DNA of 64,000 bases, taken from Granulicella aggregans (GTDB lineage: Bacteria > Acidobacteriota > Terriglobia > Terriglobales > Acidobacteriaceae). Positions 16,965 through 23,812 of the stretch are shown one piece after another. A model generated the notes under the pieces. That model worked only from the letters and a program-made list of their open reading frames with translations. It was not told the DNA's origin and did not search any database. The position numbers were made by a program, and so were the translations under genes. Where the stretch lies: contig NZ_JACHIP010000001.1 of the NCBI RefSeq assembly GCF_014203275.1, positions 434,001 through 498,000 of the forward strand, given 5' to 3'. Each line of letters begins with the position of its first letter. Within the stretch, counting starts at the first letter, position 1.

Positions 16965-17059
16965 CCAAATCTGATTTTGATCGTCCCGCTGAATTTTCCC
17001 CGAGTACAGTACACTCAGCCCATTCGCAAAGTTGCCCGCTTACTCTCAGGAGCCTCCAT

Positions 17060-18298
17060 TTGGCACGTTTCACCGGTCTTCTCGGCCTCATCGTCTTCCT
17101 CGGCCTCGCTTATGCCTTCTCCACCAATCGCCGAGCGATCAAGTGGCGCACCGTCGCCTGGGGCCTTGGGCTGCAGATCCTCTTCGCCTTCCTGGTCATA
17201 AGGTGGAACACCGGGCAGGTGATCCTGCACAGCATCTCGACCGTGATCACGTCGCTGCTCGGCCACGCCGCGGACGGCTCCTCTCTGGTCTTCGGCCACA
17301 TCGGTACACCGGGCGATCCCCTTGCCACGCTAGCCTTCGCCGTGCTGCCGACCATCATCTTCGTCAGCGCCTTCTTCGCGGTGATGTATCACATCGGCGT
17401 CATGCAGCAGGTCATCCGCGCCGTCGCCTGGATCATGCAGCGGACGATGGGAACCTCGGGCGCTGAGTCCACCAACGTCGCCGCCAGCATCTTCATGGGG
17501 CAGACCGAAGCTCCGCTGACCATCCGGCCATTTCTCGCCGGGGCCACGCGCAGTGAGCTGATGGTCATCATGACCTCCGGCATGGCGCACGTCTCGGGCG
17601 GCATCATGGCGGCCTACATCAGCTTCGGCATCAACGCGCAGGACCTGCTCTCGGCCGTCATCATGACCGCCCCGGGAACGATCCTGGTCGCGAAGATGCT
17701 CGTACCTGAGACCGAAGTTCCCGCCACCGCTGGCACGGTCAACATGCCACGTGAAGAGGTCCATGAGAAAGACAACCTCATCGGCGCGATCGCGCGCGGC
17801 ACCATCGACGGCGGCCAGCTCGCCTTCAACGTCGCTATCATGTTGATCAGCTTCGTCGCGCTGGTTGGCTTGGCAAACGCGATCATGCTCGGCATCTCGA
17901 ACTTCGCCTGGGCCCATGGACACATTCCGTTCCCACACTCGCTCAACGCAATCCTTGGCGTTGTCGGAGCGCCGGTCGCGTGGCTCATCGGCATCCCCTG
18001 GCGCGAGGCGAAAGTGATCGGCAATCTCCTCGGTACACGCACGATGATCAATGAATTCGTCGCCTTCACTCAGCTTGGCGCAATCAAATCAACCCTCGCG
18101 CCGCGCACCTTTTCTATCGCGACCTTCGCCCTTTGCGGCTTCGCTAACGTCGGCTCGATCGGCATGCAGATCGGCGGCATCGGAGCACTCGTTCCCAACC
18201 GTCGCAACGATCTTGCCCAACTTGGACTTCGCGCGATGCTCGCAGGTACGATGGCGAACCTGATGTCGGCAAGCATCGTGTCCATGCTCATCAAATAG
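17060..18298 (+). CDS. nupC: Concentrative nucleoside transporter (NupC family)
   Basis: This is a cation-coupled nucleoside importer of the CNT family in the inner membrane. The 412 residues contain many transmembrane segments and the core motifs FGHIGTPGDPLATLAFAVLP, MGTSGAESTNVAASIFMGQTEAPL (substrate site), EFVAF and ALCGFANVGSIGMQIGG. The reading frame is open from 16928, but I chose the TTG at 17060 (LARFTGLLG). A CAGGAG lies seven bases before it, and this removes the overlap with the upstream gene and places the start at the first membrane helix. With the purine nucleoside phosphorylase 0.7 kb downstream it makes an uptake and breakdown pair. Confidence 0.9.
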   Translation: MARFTGLLGLIVFLGLAYAFSTNRRAIKWRTVAWGLGLQILFAFLVIRWNTGQVILHSISTVITSLLGHAADGSSLVFGHIGTPGDPLATLAFAVLPTIIFVSAFFAVMYHIGVMQQVIRAVAWIMQRTMGTSGAESTNVAASIFMGQTEAPLTIRPFLAGATRSELMVIMTSGMAHVSGGIMAAYISFGINAQDLLSAVIMTAPGTILVAKMLVPETEVPATAGTVNMPREEVHEKDNLIGAIARGTIDGGQLAFNVAIMLISFVALVGLANAIMLGISNFAWAHGHIPFPHSLNAILGVVGAPVAWLIGIPWREAKVIGNLLGTRTMINEFVAFTQLGAIKSTLAPRTFSIATFALCGFANVGSIGMQIGGIGALVPNRRNDLAQLGLRAMLAGTMANLMSASIVSMLIK

Positions 18299-18300
18299 TT

Positions 18301-18849
18301 TCAGGAGATCAGCTTGCGATACGGCGGCTCGTCAGAGATCTGGCGATAGATAAACTTCCGCTCGATCTTCGCGCCCTTCAGCAGAAAGATTCCCGGCATC
18401 TGGTGTCCGTCGCCCTGGATCTTTCCGATGCCGTGCTTGAAGATATTGCCCTTCAGCCATCCGAACCATACAAACGGATTGACCAGCGTCAGCCATGGGC
18501 TACTCCGGCCCAGCCCAAAAGCCGGACTCTGGTAGATGCTCGCCTGCGGGTCGTGAATGCGCTCGACCTCGGAGATCTTGTAGAAGTCGAAGTGCGCCTT
18601 CGCAATCTCGCGGGTGCCGAGATGTACGAAGACGGGCCTCACCCCTTTAGCACTCAGTTCAGGGTTAAGATCGGCGACATCGCTGATCGCCTTCCTGCAG
18701 AACGAGCAACCGAAGTGCCGCAGAAAGACCAGCAGCACAGGCGATTCCGCCGTGAGCGAAAGAAGATCCTTGCCGGATTCGGTATGGATCCCAGCAAGCA
18801 TCTTCGCGAGATCGCTTTGATTGCCCACCGACGATTGCGCCGTCGCCAC
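18301..18849 (-). CDS. SelL-like / AhpC-TSA family thiol redox protein
   Basis: This 182-residue thioredoxin-fold protein resembles the peroxiredoxin-like AhpC/TSA and SelL-related groups. The active site VFLRHFGCSFCRKAI has a CxxC pair (around residues 49 and 52). Sequences of this group often contain selenocysteine in eukaryotes and some bacteria; here both positions are ordinary cysteine codons. Start GTG at 18849 with AGGTGA upstream. It converges on nupC with only two bases between stops and is divergent from the phosphorylase gene. The physiological substrate is not known. Confidence 0.75.
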   Translation of the reverse strand: MATAQSSVGNQSDLAKMLAGIHTESGKDLLSLTAESPVLLVFLRHFGCSFCRKAISDVADLNPELSAKGVRPVFVHLGTREIAKAHFDFYKISEVERIHDPQASIYQSPAFGLGRSSPWLTLVNPFVWFGWLKGNIFKHGIGKIQGDGHQMPGIFLLKGAKIERKFIYRQISDEPPYRKLIS

Positions 18850-18994
18850 AACTTCACCTCGATCAAAACTCTATGCACAGTCCGCAAAAATAGAAAGCAG
18901 GAAATTTCGCGCGGCGACAAGGATGGCCACCTTGCCATCTCGCGGTAGGCATACGCCGATCTTTGCGGCAGCAAGTACACTTTACTGACCTCCT

Positions 18995-19840
18995 ATGACC
19001 GACCAATACACCCTCGCCACCGCCGCCGTTGAACACATCCGCAGCCTAAGCCCGTCTGTACCTGCCATCGGCATCATCCTTGGCTCCGGTCTCGGAGCCT
19101 TCGCCTCGCAGGTCGAGGATGCCGTCACGATTCCTTACGCCGAAATCCCCCACTTCCCGCAGTCGACCGTCGTGGGACACTCCGGCAAGCTGGTACTCGG
19201 AACTATCGGCGGAGTTCCGGTCGCCGTCATGCAGGGTCGGGTTCATGCCTATGAGGGCTATCCCGTGGAGGAGGTCGTCTTCCCCGCGCGCGTCCTCGGG
19301 CTGCTCGGCTGCAAAACGCTCATCGTGACCAACGCCGCCGGCGGCATCCGCACGACTCTGTCGCCAGGCTCACTCGTCGTCATCTCCGACCAGATCAACC
19401 TGACCGGCATGAACGCAGCTGGTGGAGCGAACGAGCCTCGTTTCGCCATGACTCCCGGTGCAGGCCAACGCTTCTTCGACATGAGCACGGTCTACACGCC
19501 TCGGCTCCGTGAACTCGCCGTGCACGAGGCGAAGGAGCAGGGATCCGTCTTGACTGAGGGCGTCTACCTCGCCGTGCTCGGGCCAAGCTTCGAGACGCCT
19601 GCGGAGATTCGAGCCTTCCGCACGCTCGGCGCAGACCTTGTCGGCATGTCAACGGTGCATGAGGTAATCGTGGCGCGCCACATGGGGCTCGACGTGTTGG
19701 GCATCTCTCTCGTGACCAACATGGCGGCCGGGGTGGTCGATCAGGCGATCGACCACGAGGATGTGCTGGAGATCGGTAGGAACGTCGAGAAGAAGTTCAC
19801 GTCGCTGCTAGTAGCGCTGGTGCCGCAAATTGCAGGCTGA
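18995..19840 (+). CDS. punA: Purine nucleoside phosphorylase (trimeric, PNP class)
   Basis: PNP splits purine nucleosides with phosphate into base and ribose 1-phosphate. The 281-residue protein has GIILGSGLG (phosphate site), STVVGHSGKLVLG with the phosphate-binding histidine, MQGRVHAYEGYP, TNAAGGI and LVGMSTVHEVIVARHMG, all from the class II family. Length matches the roughly 275-residue trimeric enzymes. The ATG at 18995 is clear. Together with NupC upstream it points to salvage of external nucleosides. The exact base preference (guanosine/inosine or xanthosine) cannot be read from sequence. Confidence 0.93.
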   Translation: MTDQYTLATAAVEHIRSLSPSVPAIGIILGSGLGAFASQVEDAVTIPYAEIPHFPQSTVVGHSGKLVLGTIGGVPVAVMQGRVHAYEGYPVEEVVFPARVLGLLGCKTLIVTNAAGGIRTTLSPGSLVVISDQINLTGMNAAGGANEPRFAMTPGAGQRFFDMSTVYTPRLRELAVHEAKEQGSVLTEGVYLAVLGPSFETPAEIRAFRTLGADLVGMSTVHEVIVARHMGLDVLGISLVTNMAAGVVDQAIDHEDVLEIGRNVEKKFTSLLVALVPQIAG

Positions 19841-19846
19841 AGAATC

Positions 19847-20653
19847 TTAGGCCGAGATTGCGACTTCGCGATGAATTTGCAGATTCGCGGTAAAGACGCC
19901 CTCCGCAGCTAAAGCTGCGTAGCTCTCCGCCACTCGCGCCTGCGCATTCTCTGAAAGAACGAACCGGTCCGCACCTTCAACCGGGGTGTCGTTGAAGTCA
20001 ATCTGCGCTGCCAGTCCTTCAAGCCCCAGGCACTTGAAGATATGCGGGCCGAAGTACGCATCACCCCACCAGCACACGTCATCCGCTACGATCGCCGCGC
20101 CATTCTCTCCGTGGATCGAAAGCCGCAGCGCCGCAGTCCGCATGACGATGCCGTTATTCAGTACTGAGTGGAAGAGCCCGCGCCGAAACGGCAGCACACC
20201 TTCGCCGTTGGTCGTCGTTCCCTCAGGGAAAAAGAGCACCGGCAGGCCGCGCTGATACGCCGCGGCCATGGCTCGATTGACCGCAGGGTAAGTCGGCGGC
20301 CCACCGCCGCGATCCACATAGACGGTCCCCGCCTGAGCGGTCAGGCGGCCCAGCAACGGCCAGCCTTTGATCTCACTCTTGGCCACCATGATGAACGGCC
20401 GCGTCGCGCTGTACAGAAGTATGTCGAGGTAGCTGAGGTGGTTCGAGACTACAGCGCCGGACTCCGGTAACCAACCGGTCACGGTGACCTTGATGCCCAT
20501 CGCCGAGACGATCCTGCGGCACCACCCGTGTATCCAGATGGCACCGCCCGCGCCATACTTTGGCCGTCGAATCCACAGATCCACCGTTGCCGCCAGCAGC
20601 AGCGCCACCAGCAGCAAACTCCGTGTCAGACTCCGGAAGAACCGTACCACCAT
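19847..20653 (-). CDS. Lysophospholipid acyltransferase (PlsC family), probably OlsA-like
   Basis: This 268-residue membrane-associated acyltransferase has the HX4D catalytic motif as VVSNHLSYLD (around residue 72), YVDRGGG and FPEGTTTNGEG, the PlsC acyl-acceptor block. An N-terminal hydrophobic segment anchors it. The gene begins 5 bases after the stop of an OlsB-type N-acyltransferase. In ornithine-lipid synthesis OlsB makes the lyso-lipid and a PlsC-type OlsA adds the second chain, so this is probably OlsA. A general 1-acylglycerol-3-phosphate acyltransferase is the alternative. Confidence 0.85.
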   Translation of the reverse strand: MVVRFFRSLTRSLLLVALLLAATVDLWIRRPKYGAGGAIWIHGWCRRIVSAMGIKVTVTGWLPESGAVVSNHLSYLDILLYSATRPFIMVAKSEIKGWPLLGRLTAQAGTVYVDRGGGPPTYPAVNRAMAAAYQRGLPVLFFPEGTTTNGEGVLPFRRGLFHSVLNNGIVMRTAALRLSIHGENGAAIVADDVCWWGDAYFGPHIFKCLGLEGLAAQIDFNDTPVEGADRFVLSENAQARVAESYAALAAEGVFTANLQIHREVAISA

Positions 20654-20658
20654 ACTCG

Positions 20659-21507
20659 TTAGCGTACCTCGAGGAACCGTGTCGCCACGCGCGGGTGCAG
20701 CGTCTGCAGGTCGAGCAGTGTAAGAAAGTCGATGGTCTTGAACTCGCGATCAATCGCCGGGCCGCTGCAGATCTTCGCCCCAATGGTCAGGTAAGCCCGC
20801 AGCAGTTTGGGCGCGCGCTCCTCAGAGGCCGCGCATGTCCGATCCGGCATCCGGAACTCGCCCTTCGCCTCAGTCTGTAGCGCACCTTCAACCATCCAGT
20901 TCTTCAGCGAGTCATGCACGGCGTAGCCCTCGTCGGGATTCTGCGAGGTCAGCGAGCAGCAGCCCATCATGTATCTTCCGCCGTTCATCAACGAGTAGCG
21001 CGCGATCCCGCGCCACAGAAGGTTCAACACCTCAGGCGAACGATGGTCGCGGCGAATGCACGCGCGGCCTAACTCCACGATCTGCGAGCGCATCGACTCA
21101 TACGGAGCGAAGCAGAACTCCTGCTCGCTGTAGTAACCGAAGTTGCGGCCCGCCACGTCGCCCATCTGGATGCGGTAGGTCCCGACGATCTCGCCCGTCG
21201 CCTTCTCTTCGACAATCAGGTGGTCGCAGACATCGTCGAACTTGTCCTTGTCGTAGCCGTCGACATAGGCCGACTGCAAGCCTTCATTCAGTTCCAGATT
21301 AAAGACCATGAAGCGCAGGCGGTAGGTGTCGTTCCGCTCCTGCTCGGTCACCGCTAGGCGCGCCACGTAGGCGCCTGCCTCCAGCCGCAGGTCCTCCTTG
21401 CGCGGAGCGCGAACTTCGGTCGCGATTTGAAGATTGGAGTCTACCGCCGGATCGAGCACCGCAGGCGGGGGCATGAGTACGGAAGGGGACGCGGTCACTG
21501 TGAGCAT
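20659..21507 (-). CDS. OlsB-type N-acyltransferase (GNAT fold)
   Basis: The 282-residue protein matches the OlsB/N-acyl amino acid transferase family (acetyltransferase_5), which joins a 3-hydroxyacyl chain to the amino group of ornithine. Characteristic stretches are RYRLRF-like YRLRFMVFNLELNEG, DKFDDVCDHLIVEE, GTYRIQ, EFCFAPYE, VELGRACIRRDHR, GCCSLTS and LRAYLTIGAKICSGPAID. ATG at 21507 with GGAGAG just upstream. It is the first gene of a pair with the PlsC-type gene, and another PlsC-type gene lies just upstream. The amino acid acceptor is inferred from the family. Confidence 0.83.
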   Translation of the reverse strand: MLTVTASPSVLMPPPAVLDPAVDSNLQIATEVRAPRKEDLRLEAGAYVARLAVTEQERNDTYRLRFMVFNLELNEGLQSAYVDGYDKDKFDDVCDHLIVEEKATGEIVGTYRIQMGDVAGRNFGYYSEQEFCFAPYESMRSQIVELGRACIRRDHRSPEVLNLLWRGIARYSLMNGGRYMMGCCSLTSQNPDEGYAVHDSLKNWMVEGALQTEAKGEFRMPDRTCAASEERAPKLLRAYLTIGAKICSGPAIDREFKTIDFLTLLDLQTLHPRVATRFLEVR

Positions 21508-21654
21508 CGACTCTCCGAAGACTTCAGGATCTGACTTCGACTCTGAGTCTGCGGCGCGATTTGTTACAGCACGTCTACGTCACGTAAACATTTGTTGAAT
21601 CGAAAATGGTGCACACTTTTCGATACAACCCCGTATTCACAGGCTATTCACGCA

Positions 21655-22455
21655 CTACTCACGCACGAGGTCTGCACCGGCAACCACCGGGTTGTCGAAC
21701 TCAACCGGAATATCGCCTCCCAGCGCGGCGACCGCTGCCTGCGCCTCCACCGACGCCGCCTTGCGATGCAGCCGGTCCTGAGAGAACTCAATCGGTGCAT
21801 CCCCAAACCGCACCTCGGCATGGACACCGCGCAGACCCAGGAAGCCGAAGACGTGCTGCCACAAGGACTTGTCGCCCCAGCAGACATCTTCGCCCACGGT
21901 GACTCCCGGATCATTCTTCTCCTTCAGGCTGTAGCGGATAAACGCCGCCGTCATGGGCGCATTCGCCGCCAGCGCCTGCCCCAGCAGGCCAGAGTGGAAC
22001 TTCAACAGCTTGCGCCCATTCGACGTGGTTCCCTCCGGGAAGAAGACGACGGGCAAGCCGTCGTCCATTGCAGCCTTCATCGCCTTGCTGGCCCGCAAGG
22101 CAGAGCCGCCACGGCCGCGTTCGACATACACAGTTCCAGCCCGCGTCGTCATCCAGCCCAGCACCGGCATGTCCGCAATCTCGATCTTCGAGACAAAGAC
22201 ACACGGATGCAGCGAGGCCAGGGTAACGATATCCAGGTAGCTGAGGTGGTTCGAGATGACGGCGCCATGGCTGGGAAACGTGCCCACCAAATCGACCTTG
22301 ATGCCCATGCCCTTCATCGCTCTCGAGCAGAAGAGGTGCAACCACTCCGCGCGGCGCTGCCTGGTCTCCGGCTGGTCGACGATCAACTCACCCGCCGCCT
22401 GCATAAAGTACCCCATCAACTTGATGCCGCGCGCTACCGCCCGCAAACTCCCCAT
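21655..22455 (-). CDS. Second PlsC-family acyltransferase
   Basis: This 266-residue acyltransferase has VISNHLSYLD (HX4D), YVERGRGG and FPEGTTSNGRKLLKFHSGLL. It is clearly a paralogue of the acyltransferase encoded at 19847-20653 and has the same order of motifs. It lies 147 bases upstream of the OlsB-type gene on the same strand. Having two PlsC-type enzymes around one OlsB suggests separate enzymes for phosphatidic acid and for the amino-lipid, but which does which cannot be told here. ATG at 22455. Confidence 0.85.
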   Translation of the reverse strand: MGSLRAVARGIKLMGYFMQAAGELIVDQPETRQRRAEWLHLFCSRAMKGMGIKVDLVGTFPSHGAVISNHLSYLDIVTLASLHPCVFVSKIEIADMPVLGWMTTRAGTVYVERGRGGSALRASKAMKAAMDDGLPVVFFPEGTTSNGRKLLKFHSGLLGQALAANAPMTAAFIRYSLKEKNDPGVTVGEDVCWGDKSLWQHVFGFLGLRGVHAEVRFGDAPIEFSQDRLHRKAASVEAQAAVAALGGDIPVEFDNPVVAGADLVRE

Positions 22456-22550
22456 CCTCTGCCTTGCTCCTGCACTTCAAACTCGGAGTTCCCGGTTCGT
22501 AATTGGTACCTTAACCAATTCCTACGCAGCTTTAATCGTTTGCCACTGTT

Positions 22551-23102
22551 TTGCAGTCTATCCTGTCTGCTGTGAGCCTCCCCGCCCATCCCGAGCACCG
22601 CCATCCGTTTTTGTATCGCAGCATTGTGCTGCCCGTGCTGGCCCTGCTGCGCATGGGCGCCAGCCCACAGAAGCTGGCGTGGAGCATCGCGCTGGGACTC
22701 GTCGTCGGCGTCAATCCGTTGCTCGGCTCCACGACGCTTCTATGCCTCGGCCTCGCTCTGCTCTTTCGGCTGAACCTGCCGGCATCGCAGCTCGCCAACC
22801 ACCTCATGTACCCGGTGGAGGTCGTGCTGCTCTTCCCGTTTCTGAAGTTCGGGGCCTTCGTCTTCCAGACCGGCCCCATTCCTCTGGCTCCCAAAGTCCT
22901 CTTCGCCGAGGTCCGCTCCCATCCGTGGACTCTCATCAAGAGCGTCTGGCTGTGGGAGTGGCATGCGCTCGCCATGTGGGCAATCGCTGGGGCGATCCTG
23001 CTACCGCTGATCGCTGCGATTCTGACTCCCGTGCTTCGGCGCATGCTGGTCCGCGCGGAGGCCCATCACGCGGCCTTAGCGACACCCATTTCGACTTTTT
23101 AG
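22551..23102 (+). CDS. DUF2062 membrane protein
   Basis: The 183-residue protein carries a DUF2062 domain with ALLRMGASPQKLAWSIALG and VVGVNPLLGSTTLLCLGLAL, then helices around LANHLMYPVEVVLLFPFLKFG and a C-terminal membrane segment. DUF2062 proteins are inner-membrane proteins often found near glycosyl or acyl transferase genes; the function is unknown. The frame begins with TTG at 22551; a GTG seven codons later is an equally possible start. It is divergent from the PlsC-type gene. Confidence 0.7.
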   Translation: MQSILSAVSLPAHPEHRHPFLYRSIVLPVLALLRMGASPQKLAWSIALGLVVGVNPLLGSTTLLCLGLALLFRLNLPASQLANHLMYPVEVVLLFPFLKFGAFVFQTGPIPLAPKVLFAEVRSHPWTLIKSVWLWEWHALAMWAIAGAILLPLIAAILTPVLRRMLVRAEAHHAALATPISTF

Positions 23103-23109
23103 GAAAGAT

Positions 23110-23178
23110 ATGTCAATGACCCTTGACATTGTCGTCACTATATAAGTAAAGTCTCCTTGTCACTTATTCAAGGAGACT
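23110..23178 (+). promoter_or_regulatory. Two inverted repeats controlling the membrane-protein/XRE pair
   Basis: ATGTCAA (23110-23116) and TTGACAT (23123-23129) form a perfect 7-base palindrome whose right half is a consensus TTGACA -35 box; TAAAGT 18 bases further on is a possible -10. A second perfect palindrome, AGTCTCCTTG (23150-23159) and CAAGGAGACT (23169-23178), contains the Shine-Dalgarno AAGGAG seven bases before the start codon. The first looks like an operator. The second may hide the ribosome-binding site if transcribed, or be a second operator. Confidence 0.6.
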
Positions 23179-23182
23179 AGAC

Positions 23183-23608
23183 ATGCTCTTTTCGACCTGC
23201 TCCCCCAACATGACCCGCCGCGAGCGTATCCGCGCGATGCGGCCGTTCTATATCCTCTACGCCATCTACATGCCGTTCTGTTTCCTGCTCATCTTTTCCA
23301 AGCCGGTCAAAGATAGCGTCGGAGCATGGACAATCGATCTTGCCGCTGGCGTTTCGATGGTCGCGATGCTGATTGCCGCCGCCGCCGGCTTCGCCCGGCA
23401 GCGCGACGAGTTTCAGCGCAAGTTGCTAACCGAGGCCATGATGTGGGGAGTAGGCGGTCTGCTCGCCATCACCTGCGTCTGGGGTCTGCTGGAGGTCCAC
23501 ACCAGCATTCCGCGGATGGACGTCCTATTCAACTTCCCCATCTTTATGACGATCACCGCTATCGCCAAGGTTGCGATCTTCCGCCGCAACCCCGTAGGCA
23601 ACGAATAG
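23183..23608 (+). CDS. Small four-helix membrane protein, partner of an XRE regulator
   Basis: This 141-residue protein has about four transmembrane segments (around residues 20-40, 50-68, 82-100 and 112-130 by hydrophobicity) separated by short charged loops, and no motif I recognise. A gene for a 66-residue XRE regulator starts 2 bases after its stop codon. Such pairs of a small membrane protein and a compact YozG-like regulator are common in bacteria, but their role is unclear. The strong ribosome-binding site lies in the second inverted repeat upstream. ATG at 23183. Confidence 0.65.
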   Translation: MLFSTCSPNMTRRERIRAMRPFYILYAIYMPFCFLLIFSKPVKDSVGAWTIDLAAGVSMVAMLIAAAAGFARQRDEFQRKLLTEAMMWGVGGLLAITCVWGLLEVHTSIPRMDVLFNFPIFMTITAIAKVAIFRRNPVGNE

Positions 23609-23610
23609 GC

Positions 23611-23811
23611 ATGGAAAACCGCCTCCGTGTCCTCCGCGCAGAACGCCGTTGGTCCCAGGCCGATTTGGCCAAGGAACTCCGCATCTCGCGCCAGTCCGTC
23701 AATGCTATTGAGACGGGCAAGTATGATCCCAGCCTTCCGCTGGCGTTCAAGCTTGCCCGGCTCTTCGAGACCACCATCGAGGCCATCTTTGACGGCCACG
23801 AGCAGGCATAG
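23611..23811 (+). CDS. XRE-family transcriptional regulator (compact, YozG-like)
   Basis: The 66-residue protein is a single helix-turn-helix domain: LRVLRAERRWSQADLAKEL, RISRQSVNAIETGKYDPSLP and LAFKLARLFETTIEAIF. The motif SRQSVNAIETGKY is the recognition helix area of this group. The reading frame is open far upstream, but the ATG at 23611 gives the normal start and follows the membrane-protein stop (23608) by 2 bases. It probably binds the palindromes before the operon, an inference from their position. Confidence 0.85.
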   Translation: MENRLRVLRAERRWSQADLAKELRISRQSVNAIETGKYDPSLPLAFKLARLFETTIEAIFDGHEQA

Positions 23812-23812
23812 G

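Noticed and set aside
23123-23145. TTGACA with TATATA/TATAAG as the -10 box
   Set aside because: Spacing of only 10-12 bases is too short; TAAAGT at 18 bases fits better.
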